Shown here piece after piece: positions 1 to 5,269 of a stretch of DNA of 6,834 nt; position 1 is the first letter of the stretch; the number at the start of each line of letters is the position of its first letter. The position numbers were made by a program, and so were the translations under genes. This stretch comes from Pseudomonas fluorescens (GTDB lineage Bacteria; Pseudomonadota; Alphaproteobacteria; UBA2136; UBA6156). Location: positions 1 to 6,834 of the forward strand of contig QFOU01000066.1 of NCBI GenBank assembly GCA_003241595.1, in the 5' to 3' direction. The notes beneath the pieces are model-generated. The model did not search any database and had not been told where the DNA came from. It was given only the letters and a program-made list of their open reading frames with translations.

Positions 1-353
1 CGGCTGATACCGAATAACATGCCATACACCATCAGGTTTTCCGCAACGGTCAGGTCGGGGTCAAGATTGTCATCCTGCGGTACCAGTGCAATCCGCACCC
101 GCTCTTCACGGCTCAGCTGGGCGGCATCATGGCCAAAGATATCCAGCACGCCACCGCTGCGCTGGGTCAGTCCCATCAGCATCTTCATGGTGGTGCTCTT
201 GCCCGCACCATTAGGGCCTAGCAAACCGGTGCAGGTACCTTTTTCAACCTTGAAATCAATGCCGCGCACGGCCTCGACAACTGGCCCCCCACCGCGCGGT
301 GTATAGGTCTTTAAAAGGCCTTTCGCCTCAATGGCAAATACAGAATCACTCAT
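1..353 (-). CDS. ABC transporter ATP-binding protein, NodI/ABC-2 type (N-terminal part, cut by window edge)
   Basis: This is the ATPase subunit of an ABC transporter, expected to power a membrane permease from the cytoplasmic face. The 117 visible residues contain a Walker A motif GPNGAGKST at residues 46-54 and a Q-loop VPQDDNLDPDLTVAENL around Q93. That Q-loop wording is typical of the NodI/drug-export (ABC-2) branch. The signature motif, Walker B and H-loop lie beyond the left edge, as would any permease gene. The ATG at 353 shares its A with the TAA stop of the upstream gene (TAATG). It is preceded by AAGGAG at 361-366 with 7 nt spacing, so translational coupling is likely. It is the last visible gene of the dksA-led block. 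The substrate cannot be told. Family assignment is firm; subfamily is inferred from the Q-loop region. Confidence 0.9.
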   Translation of the reverse strand, partial: MSDSVFAIEAKGLLKTYTPRGGGPVVEAVRGIDFKVEKGTCTGLLGPNGAGKSTTMKMLMGLTQRSGGVLDIFGHDAAQLSREERVRIALVPQDDNLDPDLTVAENLMVYGMLFGIS

Positions 354-811
354 TATCGGTCTCCTTGAATCGTCACGCGCAGTACCCGGGTGGTACCGTC
401 TGCAAATTTGAGGGTGAGCGGTAGCTCTAACCCCTGTTTAAATTCGGTTATAGCTCCAATTAGCTGGATTTCCAAAGCGCCGGGTGCCATCACCACCTCG
501 CCTCGGGCAGGGATGAGCAATTTCGGCTGCGGTACCACTTGCAGCAACCCCTCGCGGGTGGTGCCATAGCGCTGGAGCAGAGTTTGGCTTGCCAGTGGTG
601 TACTGGCGCCGACCAACTCCAGAGTGATGTCGGTCGGGTTGGTCAACAACATGCTGACAGTGCTGCTACCGCCCGCCGCCGTTTCATCGGCACGCGCATC
701 GCGAATCTCGAGCTTCATCACAGCCGTGGCGGGCGTCAAATCGGTCTGAGCTTGTGCCTCAGAGATTGCGATCACGCCACAAGCGAATAAAAAGAGGGCC
801 AAACCCCGCAT
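353..811 (-). CDS. Secreted PCu(A)C-fold (copper chaperone-like) protein lacking the copper ligands
   Basis: The 152-residue product begins with a clear Sec signal peptide: MRG, a hydrophobic core to about residue 17, and probable cleavage after AQA near residue 21. The mature part has the layout of the PCu(A)C periplasmic copper chaperone family: LTNPTD and LVGAS around 57-70, LLIPARGEVVMAPG around 98-111, and PLTLKFADGTTRVLRVTI at the C-terminus. Family members normally bind Cu(I) through a His/Met pair in the middle and an HxM after the PGG turn. Here the HxM position reads E114-I-Q116, and the central His and Met positions read L/Q and L/V. Copper binding as in canonical members therefore looks unlikely. 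The ATG at 811 was chosen because GGAGG lies at 818-822 with 6 nt spacing. The frame extends to a TTG at 838 but that start lacks support. It lies 34 nt after the DUF971 gene and overlaps the ABC gene by 1 nt. Fold assignment comes from pattern recognition, not a search. Confidence 0.75.
   Translation of the reverse strand: MRGLALFLFACGVIAISEAQAQTDLTPATAVMKLEIRDARADETAAGGSSTVSMLLTNPTDITLELVGASTPLASQTLLQRYGTTREGLLQVVPQPKLLIPARGEVVMAPGALEIQLIGAITEFKQGLELPLTLKFADGTTRVLRVTIQGDR
361..366 (-). promoter_or_regulatory. Ribosome binding site of the ABC ATPase gene, inside the upstream CDS
   Basis: AAGGAG on the minus strand, 7 nt before the ATG at 353. It lies within the last codons of the PCu(A)C-like gene and supports the TAATG coupled start. 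Confidence 0.75.
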
Positions 812-817
812 TGCAAT

Positions 818-822
818 CCTCC
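818..822 (-). promoter_or_regulatory. Ribosome binding site deciding the start of the PCu(A)C-like gene
   Basis: GGAGG on the minus strand, 6 nt before the ATG at 811. It favours this start over the upstream in-frame TTG at 838 and puts the signal peptide at the very N-terminus. Confidence 0.75.
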
Positions 823-845
823 GGTTATTTGGAAACAATCCGACT

Positions 846-1256
846 CTACGCCAAATTTGCGCGTAACACCAGCTTGCCTGCTACCTCACGGGTCAGCTTT
901 GCGCGCTCAAGGTCGCGTAAATAAGTGCTCCAGCGCTCTGTCTGTTCCTGCGCCAGCTCACGCAGGTAGTCCCACGTATAAAGTCCGGTGTTATGCCCGT
1001 CGGAAAAGACGATCTTCAATGCATACGCGCCCACCGGCTCCAAACCTGTAATGGTTACCGCAATCTTGCCACTCACCAACCGGGCCTGACCCAATCCATG
1101 GCCCTTGACTTCAGCACTGGGGCTTTCCACACGCAGATATTCCGCGCTCAAACCGGCTTTATGTCCGTCCGGCCAACTCAACGTCAGCAGTCCCTTGTCG
1201 GGGCTGAGGCGGATCTCGCTGGGGCGGCTATCCATGTGCGGTTCAGCTTGCGGCAC
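846..1256 (-). CDS. DUF971 (gamma-butyrobetaine hydroxylase N-terminal-like) domain protein
   Basis: A 136-residue cytoplasmic protein that is almost entirely one DUF971 domain. The visible family landmarks are EIRLSPDKGLLTLSWPDGH, LSAEYLRVESPSAEVKGHG, VTITGLEPVGAYALKIVFSD, and GHNTGLYTWDYLREL. In other proteins this domain is fused to the N-terminus of gamma-butyrobetaine/trimethyllysine hydroxylases or to the C-terminus of HCF101-type Mrp iron-sulfur scaffold ATPases. The stand-alone form has no settled function. The start is the GTG at 1256: GAGGAG lies at 1264-1269 with ideal 7 nt spacing, whereas the longer frame to 1352 would overlap the upstream gene by more than 100 nt. The 14-nt overlap with the end of the PH-domain gene suggests coupled translation. 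No membrane segment or signal peptide is seen. Confidence 0.85.
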   Translation of the reverse strand: MPQAEPHMDSRPSEIRLSPDKGLLTLSWPDGHKAGLSAEYLRVESPSAEVKGHGLGQARLVSGKIAVTITGLEPVGAYALKIVFSDGHNTGLYTWDYLRELAQEQTERWSTYLRDLERAKLTREVAGKLVLRANLA

Positions 1257-1737
1257 GGGGCGTCTCCTCGGGGCGGAATTTTTCATCTTGGAGCGCTTGG
1301 AGAGACTCAAGGAACGTGATCGGGTGCCAGATCCACGGAATCGTGATTTCACGGACGCTGGTTTGGTAGCGGATGCGTAAGATCACCGTGCCTGTATGGA
1401 GCATGACGCCCAAAATACCTTGTTCGAGTTTCCAATGAACAAGATTCTCGTCTTCGATCGCTTCGCTCAGCAGCTTGAACTGGCCGATCCGCAGCAGCAG
1501 CCGGTTATTGGTCACGGCCACTTCGTTGCTGGTGAAGGGAATGTACCAGATCACCGCCAATACGGCGCACGGCAGAATGGTCAACGGCCAGATATAGCTT
1601 GCTCCCATGCAGGCGAGGGCGCCTAACAGCCATGGCCAACCCCGCAGGGGGTGGAATTTCACCGTATAAAGCAAAATTTCCTCCGGGGTGAGTAACCGCC
1701 GGAGGTTGGGGATGGGAGCCAGGGGGGGCAGGGCCAT
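1243..1737 (-). CDS. Membrane protein with bacterial PH domain (bPH2/DUF304 family)
   Basis: The 164-residue protein has an N-terminal cytoplasmic stretch (PLAPIPNLRRLLTPEEILLYTVKFHP). Two adjoining hydrophobic helices follow at about 34-50 and 51-69. From about residue 69 there is a bacterial PH-like domain, seen in SNEVAVTNNRLLLRIG, then a Gln-Gly-x-Leu-Gly segment (QGILGVMLHTGTVILRIR), ending with a TFLESLQALQ helix. This layout is that of YdbS/DUF304-like inner-membrane proteins, whose molecular role is not established. The ATG at 1737 lies only 11 nt after the dksA stop and has no convincing Shine-Dalgarno sequence. Translation probably relies on ribosomes arriving from dksA. The 3' end overlaps the DUF971 gene by 14 nt. 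Family assignment is good; function is unknown. Confidence 0.8.
   Translation of the reverse strand: MALPPLAPIPNLRRLLTPEEILLYTVKFHPLRGWPWLLGALACMGASYIWPLTILPCAVLAVIWYIPFTSNEVAVTNNRLLLRIGQFKLLSEAIEDENLVHWKLEQGILGVMLHTGTVILRIRYQTSVREITIPWIWHPITFLESLQALQDEKFRPEETPRAAS
1264..1269 (-). promoter_or_regulatory. Ribosome binding site deciding the GTG start of the DUF971 gene
   Basis: GAGGAG on the minus strand, 7 nt before the GTG at 1256. It lies inside the last codons (Pro-Glu-Glu-Thr) of the upstream gene. It is the best evidence that the DUF971 protein starts at GTG and not at the upstream ATGs at 1286 or 1352, neither of which has a comparable site. Confidence 0.7.
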
Positions 1738-1748
1738 AATCGGTATGG

Positions 1749-2213
1749 TTAACCTGCGTAGCTGACTTCTTTTTTCTCCTGGCGACGCTTGGCTTCAATG
1801 CTCAGGGTCGCAATCGGACGAGCCATCAGACGACCGATACCGATCGGATCGCCGGTTTCCTGGCAGTAGCCGAACTCGCCTTCACGGATCCGGTCAAGGG
1901 CTTCGTCGATTTTCGAAATCAGCTTGCGGGCGCGGTCGCGGTTGCGCAGTTCAAGGGTTTGCTCATATTCGATGGTGGCTTGGTCGGTCAGGTCCGATTC
2001 AATGGCGCTGTTCTCGCGCAGGTCATGCATGGTGGAAAGGTTGCCCTGTTCCAACTCCTTGCGCCACACCAGCAACAGGTCGCGGAAATAAGCCAGTTGC
2101 TTGGCGCCCATATATTCTTCCTTGTCGGTGGGCACGTATTTGTCAGGGTAGCCGCGTTCTTTGGCGGGCTTGTCGGTCATCGGCTCTAGGCTGTCGATGG
2201 CAAGCTTGGTCAT
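1749..2213 (-). CDS. dksA: DksA-family RNA polymerase-binding transcription factor (single-cysteine type)
   Basis: DksA binds in the RNA polymerase secondary channel and, with ppGpp, adjusts transcription initiation, notably at rRNA and amino-acid promoters. The 154-residue protein shows the coiled coil (about 34-110) with the tip D74-L-T-D77-Q-A79, matching the DxxDxA tip essential in E. coli DksA. It also has the globular segment EFGYCQETGDPIGIGRLMARP. The zinc-finger positions read C117-x2-T120-x17-S138-x2-A141, so three of the four cysteines are replaced and zinc binding is unlikely. This variant is familiar in Alphaproteobacteria. The ATG at 2213 is preferred: it gives a normal family length and GAGGA lies a little far upstream. 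The frame continues to a GTG at 2276 that would cover the candidate promoter. It is the first gene of the minus-strand block. Confidence 0.93.
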   Translation of the reverse strand: MTKLAIDSLEPMTDKPAKERGYPDKYVPTDKEEYMGAKQLAYFRDLLLVWRKELEQGNLSTMHDLRENSAIESDLTDQATIEYEQTLELRNRDRARKLISKIDEALDRIREGEFGYCQETGDPIGIGRLMARPIATLSIEAKRRQEKKEVSYAG

Positions 2214-2250
2214 GGTCGGCACTTTCCTCGTCTGTATCAAAATCGGGGCT

Positions 2251-2278
2251 ACTATACCGTAAGGTTTCGGTAGCACAA
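2251..2278 (-). promoter_or_regulatory. Candidate sigma-70-type promoter of the dksA operon
   Basis: On the minus strand TTGTGC (2273-2278) is followed after 16 nt by TATAGT (2251-2256), about 38 nt before the dksA ATG. The -10 matches the consensus at five of six positions, while the -35 keeps only TTG. A GC-rich stretch (AGCCCCG) follows the -10, a feature often seen in stringently controlled promoters. This is pattern matching only. Confidence 0.4.
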
Positions 2279-2319
2279 AGGGTTATTCTTATAGGCACCG
2301 TAGGGCCTAACCAGCCACC

Positions 2320-2466
2320 TTATGCAAAGCGCTCCAAGGCCGAACCGACATCTTCGCCATTCAGCCGGGCGGCATGGTAGCGCAAGTGGTCATCAATCGT
2401 ACTTGATACAAAACGGCGCTCAGCTTCTAACACGCAAAACTGCAATAGGTTCAAAATATAGTCGCT
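2320..2466 (-). pseudogene. Possible remnant of a gene's 3' end
   Basis: A minus-strand frame of 48 codons runs from just after an in-frame TAG (2467-2469) to a TAA (2320-2322). Its last third reads DDHLRYHAARLNGEDVGSALER, which looks like genuine protein with the G- or C-ending codons usual in this window. There is no ATG and no ribosome site, and I cannot name a family. The same frame upstream of the TAG stays open to the tRNA. It may be the tail of a gene lost by deletion, or chance. Confidence is low. Confidence 0.25.
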
Positions 2467-2570
2467 CTAACTGCGTAGACGTGCTCCACATTGCCAGATT
2501 GAAGTCGCTACACCAAAGCTACGGGAATCCGACGTGTACCAATGAGTATCACGTGACGGTTTGAAAAATC

Positions 2571-2647
2571 TGGCGCACCCGACGCGATTCGAACGCATGA
2601 CCCCTTCCTTCGGAGGGAAGTACTCTATCCAGCTGAGCTACGGGTGC
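2571..2647 (-). tRNA. tRNA-Arg (anticodon CCG)
   Basis: The 77-nt minus-strand sequence folds as a full cloverleaf. The acceptor stem is GCACCCG/CGGGTGC. The D arm is GCTC/GAGT with loop AGCTGGATA. The anticodon stem is CTTCC/GGAAG with loop CTCCGAA, giving anticodon CCG that reads CGG (Arg). The variable loop is GGGTC, and the T arm is ATGCG/CGCGT with TTCGAAT. The discriminator is G and the CCA end is encoded. The D stem ends in a G10-U25 wobble and the T stem holds one T-G pair; all other pairs are canonical, so the gene looks functional. Confidence 0.97.
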
Positions 2648-2656
2648 CCCGCGCTG

Positions 2657-2685
2657 TTGATACGGGGTTTTGCACGATTCTGCAA
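2657..2685 (-). promoter_or_regulatory. Candidate promoter of tRNA-Arg
   Basis: On the minus strand TTGCAG (2680-2685) is followed after 17 nt by TATCAA (2657-2662). The -10 ends 9 nt before the mature tRNA 5' end, which would leave only a very short leader. Matches to consensus are moderate, so this is tentative. Confidence 0.35.
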
Positions 2686-2751
2686 GCTTCGAAACCTTCT
2701 CTATCTTCCATGATTAATCTATTATCCACCTTACGTAAAGAAAGCCACCTC

Positions 2752-2994
2752 ATGCCCTCCTCGCGTACTCATGTTGTCAGACCCTTTACAGAGGGCACAC
2801 CAGTCACTTGGAATTGGGGAGCCCACCAGGCTCATGGCGTGGTCGCCGAAGTCTTTACCGAAGCCGTAACCCGTACCATCAAAGGTACGTCCGTCACCCG
2901 CAAAGCCACACCTGCGAATCCCGCCTATCTCGTGGTACAGGAAAAGGGCACTCAGGCCCTTAAATCCCATTCCGAACTCTCGGAAACAATGTGA
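2752..2994 (+). CDS. DUF2945 / hypervirulence-associated (Hva1) Tudor-domain small protein
   Basis: The 80-residue protein consists of one small beta-barrel Tudor-like domain of the Hva1/DUF2945 family. The visible landmarks are EGTPVTWNWG (residues 14-23), HGVVAEVFTEAVTRTIKG, SVTRKATPANPAYLVVQE and the closing LKSHSEL (70-76). Members are short cytoplasmic proteins, common in proteobacteria, whose function is not established. The ATG at 2752 was chosen because it directly precedes the domain. The frame is open back to 2644 with another ATG at 2710, but no start has a good ribosome site, so the N-terminus is uncertain. The gene converges on terC with one base between the stops. Its 3' end carries a hairpin that may terminate terC on the other strand. 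Confidence 0.8.
   Translation: MPSSRTHVVRPFTEGTPVTWNWGAHQAHGVVAEVFTEAVTRTIKGTSVTRKATPANPAYLVVQEKGTQALKSHSELSETM
2942..2961 (-). terminator. Probable terC terminator, embedded in the convergent DUF2945 gene
   Basis: On the minus strand AAGGGC, a 6-nt loop and GCCCTT are followed by two more T (four in all), starting 34 nt after the terC stop. The hairpin sequence is strikingly like the porin terminator at 3794-3815 (AAAGGGCCTG versus AAGGGCCTG, and GCCCTTTT at both 3' arms). The T-tract is short, so termination may be partial. It lies wholly inside codons of the opposite-strand gene. Confidence 0.5.
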
Positions 2995-2995
2995 A

Positions 2996-3730
2996 CTAAG
3001 CTTTCTTGGTGCGGCGTCGTGCCAGCATGTTCAAACCTTCCACAAGGCCCGAGAATGCCATGGCGGCATAAATATAGCCCTTGGGTACATGCGCGCCAAA
3101 GCCCTCAGCAATAAGGGTCGTTCCAATCAGTAACAAGAAGCCCAGCGCCAGCATCACAATGGTCGGGTTACGCTCCACAAATTCCGAAAGTGGTTTGGCG
3201 GCCAGCGCCATGCTGCCCACGGCCACGAGTACGGCAACCACCATGACCGGAATGTGCGGTGTCATGCCTACGGCGGTGATGATGCTGTCGACAGAGAACA
3301 CGAGGTCCAGCAGCAGAATCTGACCGATTACGGCGGCAAAACCAATTTTCAGGGCCTGATTGGTCGCGGTCGGCCCATGGTCTTCCGGATCGACCTTGTG
3401 GTGGATCTCCTTAGTGGCCTTCCATACAAGGAAAAGGCCGCCGGAGATCAGGATCAGGTCTTTCCATGAAAATTCATTCCCCAGCACCGTAAAGACCGGG
3501 GTCGTGAGTTTCATAATGAGTGCAATGGTACCCAGCAAGGCAAGGCGCAAGACCAGCGCAGCGCCAATACCGTACCGACGGGCCTTGGCGCGTTGCTCAA
3601 CCGGCAGTTTGTTGGTGAGAATAGAAATGAAGATGAGGTTATCGATCCCCAGCACCACTTCCATAACGATCAAGGTAGCCAACGCTACCCATACGGCGGG
3701 GTCAGCCGCCAAGAGCATGAGATATTCCAT
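2996..3730 (-). CDS. TerC-family integral membrane protein (YgdQ-like)
   Basis: The 244-residue protein has about seven hydrophobic helices. It carries the two acidic family motifs within membrane segments: MEVVLGIDNLIFISIL at 23-38, and LDLVFSVDSI at 141-150. Conserved acidic residues in these motifs are thought to bind metal. TerC proteins are linked to tellurite resistance and, in characterised members, to Mn2+ export or metal loading of secreted enzymes. The substrate here is not shown. The hydrophilic loop at about 105-125 (KEIHHKVDPEDHG) is His- and acid-rich. The ATG at 3730 was chosen because AGGA lies at 3738-3741 with 7 nt spacing; the frame continues to 3769 without support. A strong terminator separates it from the upstream porin, so it should have its own promoter within 3731-3793. 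I could not single one out. Confidence 0.9.
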   Translation of the reverse strand: MEYLMLLAADPAVWVALATLIVMEVVLGIDNLIFISILTNKLPVEQRAKARRYGIGAALVLRLALLGTIALIMKLTTPVFTVLGNEFSWKDLILISGGLFLVWKATKEIHHKVDPEDHGPTATNQALKIGFAAVIGQILLLDLVFSVDSIITAVGMTPHIPVMVVAVLVAVGSMALAAKPLSEFVERNPTIVMLALGFLLLIGTTLIAEGFGAHVPKGYIYAAMAFSGLVEGLNMLARRRTKKA

Positions 3731-3793
3731 ACGCGCATCCTGCCGTCTGGTTGTGCCTCTGTCTATCAAAAACGGACACGGGGTACACTTATG

Positions 3794-3815
3794 AAAAAGG
3801 GCCCGCAGGCCCTTT
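3794..3815 (-). terminator. Intrinsic terminator of the porin gene
   Basis: On the minus strand, beginning 14 nt after the porin stop, AAAGGGCC, a 4-nt loop TGCG and GGCCCTTT form an 8-bp perfect stem. The last three T plus two more make a run of five. It is GC-rich at the loop end and T-rich at the foot, so it is a textbook rho-independent terminator separating the porin from terC. Confidence 0.88.
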
Positions 3816-3829
3816 AAACAGAGTAAAGC

Positions 3830-4972
3830 TTAGAACTTCACGCGCAGGTTGGCCAGGAAGAGATCGATGTCTTCAAGGCTGGTACCGGTGCGCTCGGCGC
3901 TCAGGTTGCGGTAGGCACCGGCAAGGCTCACACCGTTACCCATGTTGTACTGGGCACCTACACCTACAGCTTCAAGCTTGGTGTTGGCCGCAGCGGTCAC
4001 ACCGGTAGCCGGGTTGTTGTAGTTACGGGCTTTGGTGTAGTCGGCGGCCACTTCATAGGCGTCCCAGGCATAACCGGCTTTAACATAGAACTGCTCGGGA
4101 TCGCCAGAGTTGGCGGTATCTTGGGCCAGCTCATCAGTGGTGTAGGCCACAGTACCACCGATACCGCTCTTGTGCAGCACGCTGCCAGAGGCGATGTAAC
4201 GCTTGTCGAAGGAGTTGGTGACAGTGCTGGCGTCATCGTTGTTGAAGACAACCGAAGCGGCACCCAGAACCTTGAAATCACCAAGGGTGGCATCGTACAG
4301 GGCGGCCACGTCAGTATCACCACCTTGGGCAACAGCGGCTTTACCTTGGAAGTTACCGAATGCGGTCTTTAATTTGGGGCTGTCATAACGGATGGCGTCC
4401 GCACGGCTGGTCGAACCAGTGAAGCTGATGCGGTTCATGTTGGCAGCGCTCAAGGCACCGTTAGCATCACGGAAGAACAGACCACCACCGATCTTGTGGG
4501 CGTCCGACATCAGCACGTCCTTAACGCCGGTCAGATCTTGGGTGTAAATGCCGTCGCTGGCGGTGGCGGTCTGACCGACCACAACACCACCGAAGTCGCC
4601 GGAGAGGCCAACACTGGCGTGGCGCTCATCAAAGCCCACAGTGCTGCCGGCACCACCGTTACCGCCGGAAGCCGGGGTCGTGCTGTTGGCACCGGTGTTC
4701 TGGGTTGCCAGGTTGCTGGGGTTGGATTGCATTTCCATTTCAAGCAGAACGGAGGCGGTCAAGCCGTTGTCCAGCTTCTTCTCGCCCTTCACGCCCAAAC
4801 GGGTGGAAGAGAGGTCGTTGTCATAAACGCCGAAATCGGTACTACGGCCATCGTCGTGGCCCATAACGGTTTTGTTGACTTGGCCATACATGGTCACATC
4901 AACGGCATGGGCCACAGGGGTGGTGACCAAGCCGGTCAGCAGGGTAGTCGAGAGGAGGGCAAGCTTGCGCAT
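3830..4972 (-). CDS. Outer-membrane porin (Gram-negative porin superfamily)
   Basis: The 380-residue precursor forms a trimeric-type diffusion pore in the outer membrane. It begins with a Sec signal peptide (MRKLALLSTTLLTGLV, cleavage after AHA at residue 23). The mature protein opens with the porin strand VDVTMYGQVNK and continues with SSTRLGVKGEKKLDNGLTASVLLEME, VGFDERHASVGLSGDFGGVVVGQ and many alternating strands. It ends in the beta-signal LRVKF with C-terminal Phe, as required for BAM insertion. A Ser/Thr/Asn/Gly-rich stretch at about residues 82-112 is probably a surface loop. The ATG at 4972 has AGGA at 4979-4982 with 6 nt spacing. The gene stands alone between its own terminator and a 297-nt intergenic region. 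Pore selectivity cannot be read from the sequence. Confidence 0.92.
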   Translation of the reverse strand: MRKLALLSTTLLTGLVTTPVAHAVDVTMYGQVNKTVMGHDDGRSTDFGVYDNDLSSTRLGVKGEKKLDNGLTASVLLEMEMQSNPSNLATQNTGANSTTPASGGNGGAGSTVGFDERHASVGLSGDFGGVVVGQTATASDGIYTQDLTGVKDVLMSDAHKIGGGLFFRDANGALSAANMNRISFTGSTSRADAIRYDSPKLKTAFGNFQGKAAVAQGGDTDVAALYDATLGDFKVLGAASVVFNNDDASTVTNSFDKRYIASGSVLHKSGIGGTVAYTTDELAQDTANSGDPEQFYVKAGYAWDAYEVAADYTKARNYNNPATGVTAAANTKLEAVGVGAQYNMGNGVSLAGAYRNLSAERTGTSLEDIDLFLANLRVKF

Positions 4973-5157
4973 GGGGGATCCTGATCTTTGGGGTTGTTAT
5001 TGAGGACAAGCCTAGCGGGTTCATCTGGGGCATGGAAGGGGAGGCGCCCCTATCCCCGCAGGCGGTGTGGCGCGAAAGTGTCATGTAAGACATCGCGCTC
5101 ACAAAAATAATCAAGGATAAATATGCGTAAAAATAGCTGGTTAGCGCTTTTTTGAAA

Positions 5158-5187
5158 CGAAGCGGCGGAACCGTTACTCCCGCTTCG
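5158..5187. repeat. Inverted repeat enclosing the KGG promoter -35 element
   Basis: CGAAGCGG (5158-5165) and CCGCTTCG (5180-5187) are perfect 8-bp inverted copies around a 14-nt centre that contains nearly all of the GGAAC element. It could be an operator or a hairpin. No tract of four or more T follows on either strand, so a terminator role is unlikely. Confidence 0.6.
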
Positions 5188-5191
5188 GGTT
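5167..5191 (+). promoter_or_regulatory. Candidate EcfG (general stress sigma factor) promoter of the KGG gene
   Basis: GGAAC (5167-5171) is followed after 16 nt by GGTT (5188-5191). The alphaproteobacterial general-stress sigma factor EcfG/SigT recognises GGAAC-N16/17-CGTT, so this differs from consensus in one base of the -10. Transcription would begin near 5198, about 70 nt before the start codon. The match, the right strand and the stress-type gene downstream support each other. It remains a prediction. Confidence 0.6.
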
Positions 5192-5269
5192 AACGCTACG
5201 CAGCCCTTCTCCAAGGCGCTGTATCACCTAAGGGAAACCATAATAGGTAAAACAAGGGGGGGAAACACC

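Larger units (their letters stand above)
2214..2570. other. Gene-poor interval between dksA and tRNA-Arg
   Basis: This stretch of about 357 nt holds the candidate dksA promoter at its left end and a possible decayed coding tail at 2320-2466. There is also a weak 5-bp hairpin at 2292-2309. The open plus-strand frame at 2322-2564 has no ribosome site or recognisable protein. The part next to the tRNA (about 2467-2570) looks less G+C rich than the genes. I see no recognisable gene, integrase or repeat in it. Confidence 0.6.
4973..5269. other. Intergenic region between the divergent porin and KGG genes
   Basis: The left part is the untranslated leader of the porin and includes an inverted repeat TGTC-6 nt-GACA at 5079-5092. 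The middle (about 5101-5155) is A+T rich and probably carries the porin promoter, but several hexamer pairs fit equally well, for example TTTCAA-16 nt-TATTTT on the minus strand. The right part holds an EcfG-like promoter for the KGG gene at 5167-5191 and its roughly 70-nt leader. No coding frame here looks real. Confidence 0.6.

Noticed and set aside
19..306. Plus-strand open frame of 95 codons at the left edge
   Set aside because: It is the antisense of the ABC ATPase, whose Walker A and Q-loop read clearly on the minus strand; the plus frame has no ribosome site or family resemblance.
812..838. Longer N-terminus of the PCu(A)C-like protein from a TTG
   Set aside because: The ATG at 811 has GGAGG at good spacing, and the longer form would place charged residues before a complete signal peptide.
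2292..2309. TAGGC/GCCTA hairpin as a terminator upstream of dksA
   Set aside because: Only 5 bp with no T-run on either strand.
2322..2564. Plus-strand open frame of 80 codons between dksA and the tRNA
   Set aside because: No ribosome site and no recognisable motif; composition looks random.
2571..2660. tRNA-Arg as an active integration site
   Set aside because: No integrase gene and no second copy of the tRNA 3' end is visible in the window; only short chance matches such as GCTACGGG occur nearby.
4496..4984. Plus-strand open frame of 162 codons
   Set aside because: It is a mirror frame of the porin; the minus-strand protein has signal peptide, porin strands and terminal Phe, whereas this one is a Gly/Val/Ala/His-rich artefact.
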